DNA of 64,000 nucleotides from Ignavibacteria bacterium (lineage in GTDB: Bacteria; Bacteroidota; Ignavibacteria; Ignavibacteriales; Ignavibacteriaceae): NCBI GenBank assembly GCA_017302895.1, contig JAFLBV010000001.1, forward strand, positions 868,001-932,000, given 5' to 3'. Of the stretch, positions 8,929 to 16,750 are shown piece after piece. Within the stretch, counting starts at the first letter, position 1. Every line of letters starts with the position of its first letter. The notes under the pieces were generated by a model that was given only the letters and a program-made list of their open reading frames with translations, was not told where the DNA came from and searched no databases. A program made the translations under genes and the position numbers.

Positions 8929-9755
8929 GAAAAATTCTCTTTCTGATGATTATTGTATCTGTCGGGGTATTTGCCGATTCTTTGCAGGTTTACACTTCAA
9001 CCTTCGGTACTTACGGCACCTACTCAGATGGCACCACTTCAAAAAGCGGTTCCGTTTTCCTTACAACAGGTCTTAATTACAGGCACCACCTCACGATAGG
9101 ATACGACTATCTCCATAAAGACGGCGGCATCTGGGGATATAAACAGCACCTGGGTACCGCAGGTGTCACTCTAAATTTCGATCCCTTTTATGCAAAATTC
9201 TCTTACGGACATATCAACGGAAAATATGACGATACCACGGGTTACATTTCTTATGATTATCTGAATATTTACAGTGCCGAAGTTCTTTTAAGAGAGAAAT
9301 CCTTCTATTTCGGAGCCGGCATCAACCATATGTACCTTAACGGATTTGAGAAAAGGAATGTTAATCAGGTGACCGCCAGAGTGGATTACTACGGCGGATA
9401 TGTCTGGTATCTCTCCGTCAGACCGGTTTTTACGATGTTGACAACCGATAATTCTGTTTCGAGTATGGAGAGTAAAAACAAGAGAAATCTGCTCTCGGTT
9501 GCGTTAAAATTCAATTATCTCCTGACCCCGGGATGGGTGGGCAAACTCGGCGGTTCTTTCGGGAAGAGGGCATACTACTATGACAACGACCTGTACACTA
9601 TCTATAATCAGGATGAGAATCAGGAAATGATGCTCTCGGCGGGCATAGACTGGTATGCCACCTGGCGAACCGTTATAAATATCGGTTATCAGTATAATAA
9701 ATTTGACGGTTACGATGTAAATTATTTAATTGCAGGTGTAAAAATAAGCTGGTAG
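8925..9755 (+). CDS. outer-membrane beta-barrel-like protein, last gene of the PqqD/ATP-grasp operon
   Basis: 276 residues with a signal peptide (MRKILFLMIIVSVGVFADS). The mature part has about ten alternating aromatic-rich strands separated by polar turns (for example GLNYRHHLTIGYDYLH, LKFNYLLTPGWVGKLG) and ends in a strand (LIAGVKISW) whose C-terminal aromatic residue fits the outer-membrane insertion signal. No enzymatic motif. The start codon overlaps the end of the TPR gene (ATGA). A pore, receptor or assembly partner for the operon is likely but cannot be decided. Confidence 0.72.
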   Translation: MRKILFLMIIVSVGVFADSLQVYTSTFGTYGTYSDGTTSKSGSVFLTTGLNYRHHLTIGYDYLHKDGGIWGYKQHLGTAGVTLNFDPFYAKFSYGHINGKYDDTTGYISYDYLNIYSAEVLLREKSFYFGAGINHMYLNGFEKRNVNQVTARVDYYGGYVWYLSVRPVFTMLTTDNSVSSMESKNKRNLLSVALKFNYLLTPGWVGKLGGSFGKRAYYYDNDLYTIYNQDENQEMMLSAGIDWYATWRTVINIGYQYNKFDGYDVNYLIAGVKISW

Positions 9756-9759
9756 CCAA

Positions 9760-10644
9760 ATCAAAATTTTAGTAACCGGTGTCGGTGGTTTTCTCGGGCA
9801 AAGGCTTGTCCCTCTGCTCGCGGGAGAACATTCGGTACATGCCCTTTTCCACAGCACGCCCCATCAAAACCCTGACTGTGATTTTACCATTGCAGACATC
9901 AGGGATGAATACGCCCTTGCAGCACTTTTCAAGAAATTTCAGCCTGAACTCGTGATTCATCTCGCGGGAATAACCGCAGTCTCCCATGCTCTTGCAATTA
10001 CTGAAGAGGATGTGAAGGCGATAAATGTCACCGCTTCAGGCACCCTCGCCCGACTTTCAAAAGAGTACTCTGCAAAAATCATCTATACTTCAACCGACCT
10101 TGTTTATTCGGGAGATGAAGGCGGCATGGTGAAAGAAGAGGGGAGGCTCAACCCTCTCTCCCTTTACGCTTCTACCAAACTTGATGGCGAACATGCAGTT
10201 ATGGAGAACACCGATGAATATCTGATTCTCCGTGTTGCACTGATGTACGGGTTTTCAAAAGGGAAACTGAAAGCATTTTTCCAGGAGGCATACAACAAAG
10301 TCAGGTCAGGGCAGGAAGTGGTGCTGTTTCATGATCAGTTTCGTTCATCACTATCAGTAATTGACGGTGCAAGAATGCTCTCTAATCTTGTGAAAAACGG
10401 GACAACAGAGAAATTTATCAACTTTGGGGCACCCGAAAGGACATCGAGGGCTGATCTGTTTTCGCGTTTTGCAAAAAAAGCGGGGCTTGACGAAAAATAT
10501 CTTGTGCTCAAATCTCTCGATGATTTTCCGAACCTTCCCCGCGTGGTAGATGTTTCTTTGGATATATCAAGGCTTCTGTCTCTGGGAATTACCCCGTTGT
10601 CAGTTGATGACTCAATAGATGAAATTGTAAAAGAATTACCATAA
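9760..10644 (+). CDS. RmlD-like NAD(P)-dependent sugar-nucleotide reductase with non-standard start codon
   Basis: About 294 residues if read from ATC at 9760 (KILVTGVGGFLGQ). The Rossmann GxxGxxG motif, HLAGITAV, the STDLVY segment and YASTK (active-site Tyr and Lys) identify an RmlD-type dTDP-4-dehydrorhamnose reductase or a close relative. The frame is open from 9748 (TAA at 9745), yet it holds no ATG, GTG or TTG before GTG at 9952, which would remove the whole nucleotide-binding motif. The likely start is therefore ATC (9760) or ATT (9766), or a base has changed. No clear ribosome site is seen; the stop of the upstream gene (9753-9755) is five bases away, so re-initiation is plausible. 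Confidence 0.78.
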   Translation: MKILVTGVGGFLGQRLVPLLAGEHSVHALFHSTPHQNPDCDFTIADIRDEYALAALFKKFQPELVIHLAGITAVSHALAITEEDVKAINVTASGTLARLSKEYSAKIIYTSTDLVYSGDEGGMVKEEGRLNPLSLYASTKLDGEHAVMENTDEYLILRVALMYGFSKGKLKAFFQEAYNKVRSGQEVVLFHDQFRSSLSVIDGARMLSNLVKNGTTEKFINFGAPERTSRADLFSRFAKKAGLDEKYLVLKSLDDFPNLPRVVDVSLDISRLLSLGITPLSVDDSIDEIVKELP

Positions 10645-10662
10645 CAACTCCCTTACAAAAGA

Positions 10663-10694
10663 GACCGGAACGGGATCTTTTTGCTGTTCCAGTC
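10663..10694 (+). terminator. hairpin downstream of the RmlD-like gene
   Basis: GACCGGAAC (10663-10671) pairs with GTTCCAGTC (10686-10694) through one G-U pair. The loop is T-rich, but no T-run follows the stem. It could end the 2610-10644 transcript or form a 5' structure ahead of nfo. Weak evidence. Confidence 0.35.
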
Positions 10695-10717
10695 TAAAAT
10701 ACAAAAAAGGAATTTGA

Positions 10718-11581
10718 ATGAATCCACATGACCAGTTACTCGGAGCCCACACTTCTGTTCAGGGGGGAGTAAATGCTGCCATACCTCTCGCTGAGAATCT
10801 CGGTTTTACGGCAATGCAGATTTTCACAAAAAACAACAACAGATGGAGCGCACCACCTCTAAAACTCGAAGATGCCGAAGCTTTTAAGGCTGGAATTGCG
10901 AAAAGCAGCATCAAATTTGTGATGGCTCACGATTCCTACCTGATTAACCTTGGTGCCCCTGCCGATGAAATGTTTAATAAATCAGTGGATGCCATGGTGG
11001 ATGAACTCGAAAGGTGTGAAATGCTCGGTATCCCGCAGCTCAATTTCCATCCCGGTGCACACCTTGGTGAAGGGGAGGACTTCGGAGTTAAACGAATAGC
11101 TCACGCTCTGAACATCATCCACGACCGGACACCCGGCTTCAAAGTTAAAAGCATGATTGAACTGACAGCCGGACAAGGGACTGCAATCGGATACAAATTT
11201 GAACACGCCCGTGATATCATTGCACTTGTTAAAGAGCAGGAAAGAATGTCAGTTTGTATTGACACGGCACATATCTTTGCCGCAGGTTATGATATAAAAG
11301 ACCCCGCAAACTATGAAGGTGTAATAGCCGAATTCGACAGAATCATAGGACTCGATCGCCTGCAGGCTTTCCACTTCAACGACAGTAAAAAACCACTCGG
11401 CAGCAGGGTTGACCGTCACGAAAACATCGGTGACGGGTTTATCGGTCTCGATGGCTTCCGGAATCTGCTAAATGATAAAAGATTGCAGCACATCCCAAAA
11501 ATCCTCGAAACCCCAAAAGGCAAGGAACAACTCGAAGACCTCGAAAACCTTGCGAGACTGAGAAGGTTGATAGAGGGCTGA
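10718..11581 (+). CDS. nfo: deoxyribonuclease IV (AP endonuclease)
   Basis: 287 residues, the normal length for endonuclease IV. It opens with LLGAHTSVQGGVNAAI (family GaHtS.qGG) and carries MQIFTKNNNRW, FVMAHDSYLINLG, NFHPGAH, SMIELTAGQG, VCIDTAHIFAAGYD, AFHFNDSKKPLGSRVDRHENIG, which supply the His, Glu and Asp ligands of the three-zinc site. It nicks DNA at abasic sites in base excision repair in the cytoplasm. An AAAAAGGAA ribosome site lies just before the ATG. It is a stand-alone gene followed by low-complexity repeats. Confidence 0.95.
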   Translation: MNPHDQLLGAHTSVQGGVNAAIPLAENLGFTAMQIFTKNNNRWSAPPLKLEDAEAFKAGIAKSSIKFVMAHDSYLINLGAPADEMFNKSVDAMVDELERCEMLGIPQLNFHPGAHLGEGEDFGVKRIAHALNIIHDRTPGFKVKSMIELTAGQGTAIGYKFEHARDIIALVKEQERMSVCIDTAHIFAAGYDIKDPANYEGVIAEFDRIIGLDRLQAFHFNDSKKPLGSRVDRHENIGDGFIGLDGFRNLLNDKRLQHIPKILETPKGKEQLEDLENLARLRRLIEG

Positions 11582-11636
11582 ATATTTGAGGGCTGAATAA
11601 CTGAAGGTTGAATATCGGTGGGCTGAAGGCTGAAGT
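11579..11636. repeat. degenerate GGCTGAATA-type short tandem repeat
   Basis: Immediately after nfo the motif GGCTGAA(TA) or a close variant recurs five or six times (GGCTGAATA, GGCTGAATA, GGTTGAATA, GGCTGAAGGCTGAAG). There is no coding frame. It probably arose by slippage. Confidence 0.6.
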
Positions 11637-11642
11637 TGTTAT

Positions 11643-11689
11643 TTTCGGAAAAGGAGCGACAATCGTCCCGATTGTCCAACCGACAAATT
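11643..11689. repeat. 47-bp dispersed hairpin repeat, copy 1
   Basis: This stretch is identical to 36017-36063 except for one base. It contains a perfect stem, GACAATCG-TCC-CGATTGTC (11658-11676). Weaker similarity continues downstream in both copies (a GGCGACAAATG-like segment at about 11742). It lies between nfo and an accessory AAA/PD-(D/E)XK gene. It resembles REP-type or small non-autonomous elements. No flanking target duplication was recognised. The rest of 11690-11869 is AT-rich with no feature that I can support. Confidence 0.75.
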
Positions 11690-11869
11690 TTAAGTTTTTG
11701 AGGTGACTATTCTAAAACCTAAAACCTTGGAAATATCCTTGTGGCGACAAATGGGTAGAATATGGGTTTTCCAGCTCAACTAAATACAACACTGCATCAG
11801 CTAACTTTCATTTCAAAAAATCATTATATTTATTGAATGGAATAACAAAAATTTGACAAAAAGAAATCA

Positions 11870-13417
11870 ATGAAAAGACTTCCTTTAGGAATCCAAACCT
11901 TTTCCCATTTGATGGGTAATGACTATATATATGTAGATAAGACCGGTTTCATCTCCCGGTTGATCGATTCGCATAAATATGCTTTCCTGGCTCGTCCCAG
12001 AAGGTTTGGGAAATCTCTTTTTCTCTCAACCTTGGAGGGGTTCTTTTTGGGAAATAAAGAGCTCTTTAGCGGGCTCGCATTATATGACTACCCCAACTGG
12101 CAGAAACATCCCGTTATCAGGTTGGATTTCTCGGACATGGAGCTAAGTACTTTGGCAAATTTCAGTGAATCATTGATGGACAGATTCAAAGAAATTGCCA
12201 ACGAGGAAAATCTGGATGTTCAATCAAATATCCCCTCAAATTATTTTTCCAGCCTGATTAAAGAACTTTATAAGAAATACAACAAGGGGGTCGTGATTCT
12301 GGTTGATGAATATGATAAACCATTGACAGATCATCTCTATAAAACAGAAATTGCCTTAAGTATGAGGGATTTTCTTCAGTCTGTTTTCGCCCGAATAAAG
12401 GCATCGGATGAGTATATCAGATTTGTATTTATCACCGGGATAAGCAAGTTTTCAAAAGTTTCCCTCTTTTCGGGTCTTAATCAAATGTCTGATATCTCCA
12501 TGAACAAGGAATTTGGCACCTTGTTTGGATATACTCAGACAGAACTTAAGTCTTATTTTGGTGACCGCATTTCAATTTTGGCAGACGAATTTGGAATTTC
12601 AAATACCGAGCTGTTGCAAAAAGTAAAATTCTGGTATAATGGTTACAGTTGGGACGGAGAAGAGAAATTATATAATCCGTTTTCAATTCTTAATTTTCTT
12701 AAGAACGGTAAATTTGAGAACTACTGGTTCTCCACAGGCACCCCTTCGCAATTGATAAAGTTTATTGAAAACAGCAAGCCGGGTCTTGACCTTTTTAGAA
12801 ATGTAACCGCAAATTATTACACATTTGATGTGGACAGCCTGACCAATATCTCTGCAAAAAACTTTCTTTTTCAGACAGGCTATTTGACTATAAAGGAGAA
12901 GAAGTCAATTAAAGGCGAGGAAGAGTTTCTGCTGGATTTCCCAAATTATGAAGTGCAGAGTTCATATTTTGACTATCTTTTTGCTAACGCTGCCAACAGA
13001 GCCGCAGATGATATCAAGACCAAAGCAAAAGTGCTTAAAGATGCTTTAGAGGAGAGTGATTTTACGGGATTCGAGGAAGCACTGCGATTCCTGTTTGCTC
13101 AAATTCCCTCCAATTTACACATTGAGCAGGAGAGGTTCTATCATTCATTATTTATAATGATTATGTACCTGTCAGGTATCGAAGTGGAGGCAGAGGTGAG
13201 TACAAATATCGGTAGAATCGATGGCGTGATGGAGTTTCCTGACAAAATATACATCCTCGAATTCAAGTTTAATCTTCCTCCCGAAGAAGGGTTGAAACAG
13301 ATTCTCGCGAAAAAATATTACGAAAAATATCTCTCATCCGGCAAAAAGATTTTCCTGGTCGGAGTCGGATTTACCCGGCAGGACATTAAAGTCTCATGGT
13401 TTGAAAATAATACCTAA
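11870..13417 (+). CDS. AAA-ATPase-like protein with C-terminal PD-(D/E)XK nuclease domain
   Basis: 515 residues. The N-terminal part has the hallmark of this Bacteroidota-abundant family: GIQTFSHLMGNDYIYVDKTG, then a Walker-A-like RPRRFGKSLFLSTLE (about residues 42-56) and a Walker-B-like VVILVDEYDKPL (about 143-154). The C-terminal end has IDGVMEF and YILEFKFN, the D...ExK core of PD-(D/E)XK nucleases (about 445-470). Such two-domain proteins are found in many copies per genome and are transferred often. Their role is unproven, and defence or mobile-DNA links are suspected. Repeats on the upstream side and short repeats at 13412-13436 fit an accessory insertion. Confidence 0.85.
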   Translation: MKRLPLGIQTFSHLMGNDYIYVDKTGFISRLIDSHKYAFLARPRRFGKSLFLSTLEGFFLGNKELFSGLALYDYPNWQKHPVIRLDFSDMELSTLANFSESLMDRFKEIANEENLDVQSNIPSNYFSSLIKELYKKYNKGVVILVDEYDKPLTDHLYKTEIALSMRDFLQSVFARIKASDEYIRFVFITGISKFSKVSLFSGLNQMSDISMNKEFGTLFGYTQTELKSYFGDRISILADEFGISNTELLQKVKFWYNGYSWDGEEKLYNPFSILNFLKNGKFENYWFSTGTPSQLIKFIENSKPGLDLFRNVTANYYTFDVDSLTNISAKNFLFQTGYLTIKEKKSIKGEEEFLLDFPNYEVQSSYFDYLFANAANRAADDIKTKAKVLKDALEESDFTGFEEALRFLFAQIPSNLHIEQERFYHSLFIMIMYLSGIEVEAEVSTNIGRIDGVMEFPDKIYILEFKFNLPPEEGLKQILAKKYYEKYLSSGKKIFLVGVGFTRQDIKVSWFENNT

Positions 13418-13437
13418 TACCTAACACCTAAAATCTC

Positions 13438-14868
13438 CTACATCGGGCTTTTACCATCCTCGGGAAGTGCTGCATAAGGATTGAAGTGTGCAAGGTTTTC
13501 GAACTTGGTATATTCGTGTAAAAATTTCAGTTTCACATCTCCTACGGGACCGTTTCTATGTTTGGCAATGATCACTTCTGCAATACCTTTCAGAGAGTTA
13601 CCATCGTTGTCCACTTCCTTGCCGTAATATTCGGGTCTGTGGATAAACATAACCACATCCGCATCCTGTTCAATTGAACCCGATTCACGAAGATCGGAGA
13701 GCATCGGCTTTTTGTCCACTCTTTTTTCTGATTCACGATTCAACTGCGAGAGCGCAATAATGGGGATGTCGAGGTCCTTCGCAAGTCCTTTTAGCGACCG
13801 GGAGATCATTGAAATTTCCCGTTCACGGCTCTCGGTGTCGGTATGTCCCTGCATGAGCTGGAGATAATCGATCACTATCAGTTTGATTCCGTATTCAGCC
13901 TTCAGCCTTCTAGATTTCGCCCTGATCTCCAGCACCGTTTGACCCGGCATGTCATCGATGTACATCGGAGCGTCTGCGAGTTTGGCGCCATATCTTGCGA
14001 GTCTGGAGCTCTCTTCCGCGCTCATTCTTCCCTTTCTGATCGCCTGACCCGAGATTTTTGCTTCACCGCAAATTAAACGGGTAACAAGCTGAGTTGTCGC
14101 CATTTCAAGGGAAAATACTGCCACGGGAAGTTTGAAATCAACAGCCGCATTTCTGGCAAATGAGAGGGCAAGAGCGGTTTTCCCCATCGAAGGTCTTGCC
14201 GCAAGGATGATCAGATCGGAATTTTGAAAGCCGCCGAGCATCTCATCGAGGTCGTAGAAACCTGTCGGAACACCAACAACACCGGCAGCATTTCTAGTGT
14301 GGACGATCTCGATATACTCCATCGTCTGAGTAACCGCCCGTTTCATGTCGATATAGGTTTTCTTCGAGCGGGTTTCGGAAATCTGGAAAATCTTCGATTC
14401 AGCTTCATCAAGTATTTTGAGTGCTGTGTCCTCAGCCTGATAAGCCTTACCTGCAATTCCATGGGAGACGGAAATCAGATCGCGGAGAATCTTTTTCTCA
14501 ACGAGAATTTTGAGATGATATTCAACATTTGCAGCGGAAGAAATATTGTTCCCGAGTTCGGAGAGATATCCGAGACCACCCACATCGTCAAGCTTTTTTA
14601 GCCGCATCAATTCGTTAAAAACGGTGGATACATCCACAGGCTCCCGCTCATTATAGAGAGAAAGCATTGCGGTAAATATCGACTGGTGTGCCGGCTTGTA
14701 AAACGCATCCTTGTCGATTACGGCTACAGCCTTGTTTATCGATTCAGGATCAATCAGAAGTGCGCCCAAAACAAATTGCTCAATCTCGATAGAATGCGGA
14801 GGCCTCAATGTTGACGGCATAAAACCGGCAATATTTACAGCATTCTCTTTAATCTCTTGCTTGCTCAT
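13438..14868 (-). CDS. dnaB: replicative DNA helicase
   Basis: 476 residues from ATG at 14868 (a TTG nine bases upstream is also possible). The N-terminal primase-binding domain (PPHSIEIEQFVLGALLIDP) is followed by the RecA-like motor domain with Walker A AARPSMGKTALAL, VFSLEM, LIVIDYLQLMQG (Walker B), LSQLNRESEKR and DLRESGSIEQDADVVMFIHRPEYY. It unwinds DNA ahead of the fork as a hexamer. The length agrees with the family and no intein is present. It is convergent with the AAA/PD-(D/E)XK gene 20 bp away. Confidence 0.97.
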   Translation of the reverse strand: MSKQEIKENAVNIAGFMPSTLRPPHSIEIEQFVLGALLIDPESINKAVAVIDKDAFYKPAHQSIFTAMLSLYNEREPVDVSTVFNELMRLKKLDDVGGLGYLSELGNNISSAANVEYHLKILVEKKILRDLISVSHGIAGKAYQAEDTALKILDEAESKIFQISETRSKKTYIDMKRAVTQTMEYIEIVHTRNAAGVVGVPTGFYDLDEMLGGFQNSDLIILAARPSMGKTALALSFARNAAVDFKLPVAVFSLEMATTQLVTRLICGEAKISGQAIRKGRMSAEESSRLARYGAKLADAPMYIDDMPGQTVLEIRAKSRRLKAEYGIKLIVIDYLQLMQGHTDTESREREISMISRSLKGLAKDLDIPIIALSQLNRESEKRVDKKPMLSDLRESGSIEQDADVVMFIHRPEYYGKEVDNDGNSLKGIAEVIIAKHRNGPVGDVKLKFLHEYTKFENLAHFNPYAALPEDGKSPM

Positions 14869-14910
14869 ATCTCTCAAAAATTAAAAAATCAGGAATGGAA
14901 AGATAAAGGA

Positions 14911-15022
14911 TAATCCAATAATGCAGTAATCCAATAATGCAATAATGATTCAACTATCGGTTTTTAGATTGCCGGTGAATATTCTTAATGAAATATTACT
15001 GCATTATTGCATTATTGGATTA
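14911..15022. repeat. ATAATGCA-rich inverted and direct repeats between dnaB and the sulfur operon
   Basis: TAATCCAATAATGC occurs twice in direct order (14911-14924 and 14927-14940). The second copy, extended over 14927-14947, is inverted at 15002-15022, giving a perfect 21-bp stem around a 54-base loop. The right arm ends at the stop codon of the YeeE-rhodanese gene. A transcript from that minus-strand operon could fold here, so it may act as a 3' stabiliser or terminator. No long T-run is present. Confidence 0.65.
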
Positions 15023-15023
15023 A

Positions 15024-16208
15024 TCAGCATCCTCCAATTACTCTTGCGGATTTCTTCTTGGGGGCGGCGCTTTTCTTGGCGTTCTGAATGAGAACGGGAA
15101 GTTCGTTTACTGCTCTTGAGCGGAACCTGTGTGTGTCTTTCTCCTGACGGGTGACGGGTTCGGATTTTGGAGCGTATTCAAGGATTTCCTTTTTGAATGT
15201 GTCGAGACCGCCTTCGAGGATTGAGAAGTTTTTGTATCCCAGTTCATCGGCTATGAAAGCTGCCTTTTTCTCATCTGCTTCGGTGTTGGAAATGAAGAGT
15301 ATTTTTTTGTCTTTAAGGGCGAGAATCTTGAATGCATCCTTGCCGAAAAGTTCTTCAAATGTCATGTTTACTGAGCCGGGAAGGCTGAATTGAGCGAACA
15401 TTTTTGCAGGACGAAGGTCAATTATCTGAAGCTTTTTGTCGTTATCAAGAAGTTTGAAAGCAAGTTCATCCACTGATACTGTGTTCACTTTTTCGGAAGT
15501 GGCGGCTGTTGCAGCATCAGCGAGAAGTTCTGTTCTTCTTTCGGGCATGAAGATGGTCACAATTCCGAGAACAAAAAGGGTTAGTCCGAGACCCAGATAG
15601 AGTTTTTTAGGCTGCAGTTCGGGGTTTTCAGATTTGTTTACCTTCTTTTCGACCCAGGTAGTGAACCAGAAAGCACCCACTGCCATTGCAGTCATACCGA
15701 ATGCAAAGATGCCCTGAGATATTCCCAGCGTATCAAACATGGTTACATTTCCCCAGTTTTCAGCTTTGTAGAGTTCTTCAAACCACGGATAACCTTCGGC
15801 AAAAAAGAGAACGCCAAAAGCACCGCCGACAACAAAAATCATCGCATCAATTTTACCAATAGCGGCTGCACAAACGCTTGTACCGGGACAAAATCCTCCG
15901 ATAACGAATCCCAGACCCATAATCAAGCCACCAACGATTGCTGACCAAAGAAAAGTCGGATTAACATATATCAGGCTAAGGTCGAGGAGTCCGTAATGTC
16001 CGAGGATGACTACTCCGATCATCGCCGTGATACCGGCTGTAAAAAATACGCGAAGAACGGTAAAATCATATCCATAGAACAGGCCTACAAGTTTTTTGGA
16101 GGTTGAAAACCCCGCCTGCTCGAGGATGTATCCAAAAGCGATTCCGATAAGGATAGCTACTACAAAATTCAGTTCATTTCCGATAAAATCGGGCACTAAT
16201 GGTCCCAT
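15024..16208 (-). CDS. YeeE/YedE-family sulfur transporter fused to a rhodanese-like domain
   Basis: 394 residues. About residues 1-225 contain eight or so membrane segments with the family motif GFVIGGFCPGTSVCAAAIGK and the early GYILEQAGFSTSKK; related proteins import thiosulfate or move sulfur across the membrane. About 243-340 is a rhodanese-like domain (VDELAFKLLDNDKKLQIIDLR, FSLPGSVNMTFEELF). Its active-site loop reads FISNTEADEKKAA with no cysteine where sulfurtransferases have it, so this domain is probably non-catalytic or only binds. The protein ends in GGC. The start overlaps the preceding stop by one base (TAATG), with GGAGG as ribosome site. It is the last gene of a four-gene operon. 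Confidence 0.85.
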   Translation of the reverse strand: MGPLVPDFIGNELNFVVAILIGIAFGYILEQAGFSTSKKLVGLFYGYDFTVLRVFFTAGITAMIGVVILGHYGLLDLSLIYVNPTFLWSAIVGGLIMGLGFVIGGFCPGTSVCAAAIGKIDAMIFVVGGAFGVLFFAEGYPWFEELYKAENWGNVTMFDTLGISQGIFAFGMTAMAVGAFWFTTWVEKKVNKSENPELQPKKLYLGLGLTLFVLGIVTIFMPERRTELLADAATAATSEKVNTVSVDELAFKLLDNDKKLQIIDLRPAKMFAQFSLPGSVNMTFEELFGKDAFKILALKDKKILFISNTEADEKKAAFIADELGYKNFSILEGGLDTFKKEILEYAPKSEPVTRQEKDTHRFRSRAVNELPVLIQNAKKSAAPKKKSARVIGGC

Positions 16209-16750
16209 TATTTACCTCCTTCCACGAGCCACAATTTTCTAAAGAACCATGCGAAAGCATATGCAGCTCCAAAAATTGCGAACATAGTTATCAGTCCACC
16301 CGTTGACATAACCGCCATTCCACTAAGTGCGGAACCACTGGTGCAACCTCTTCCGAGCTGTGAGCCCAGACCGAAGAGTGCCCCGCCAATAAATGCGGTA
16401 ATCACCCTCGTTTTGGTGGTAACGGTCGGAATTTTTTCAAGTGTGAAGTTGAGCCTGTTGGATACAAGTCCCGAAATGAAGGCGCCGACGATTACTCCCA
16501 GCACTTCGAAAACGAGCCAGTTTTTCAAGGGATTGTTCTCGTGTTCATCGAGATATTCCTTGTAGAATTTGGATTCCTGAGCATGTGAGGGTGCCACACT
16601 GCTTACGGTAGCAACCACGCCGCTTTTAACTGCACCACTTGCTCCCAAACCGCGTCCGGTCACAAAAATTGTTACGAGCAACAGCAGACCAAGAAAAAAG
16701 CCTGCAAGATAGGGATTCATATATTTTGTTTCGTTCATGTCAAACCTCAA
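16208..16750 (-). CDS. YeeE/YedE-family membrane protein (small form)
   Basis: 180 residues with four or five membrane segments. The family signature is the glycine/cysteine loop GLGSQLGRGCTSGSALSG; the conserved cysteine in this loop handles sulfur in thiosulfate importers. It is half the size of its downstream partner, and the two probably pair as a split transporter, as in other YeeE/YedE couples. It overlaps the cytochrome b gene by four bases (ATGA) and the next YeeE gene by one. Transport of thiosulfate, sulfide or persulfide is inferred. Confidence 0.85.
   Translation of the reverse strand: MRFDMNETKYMNPYLAGFFLGLLLLVTIFVTGRGLGASGAVKSGVVATVSSVAPSHAQESKFYKEYLDEHENNPLKNWLVFEVLGVIVGAFISGLVSNRLNFTLEKIPTVTTKTRVITAFIGGALFGLGSQLGRGCTSGSALSGMAVMSTGGLITMFAIFGAAYAFAWFFRKLWLVEGGK

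Noticed and set aside
9769..9987. 72-codon minus-strand frame over the start of the RmlD-like gene
   Set aside because: It is antisense to the conserved Rossmann motif. I considered that it could be the real gene because the RmlD-like frame lacks a start codon, but it has no domain or ribosome site.
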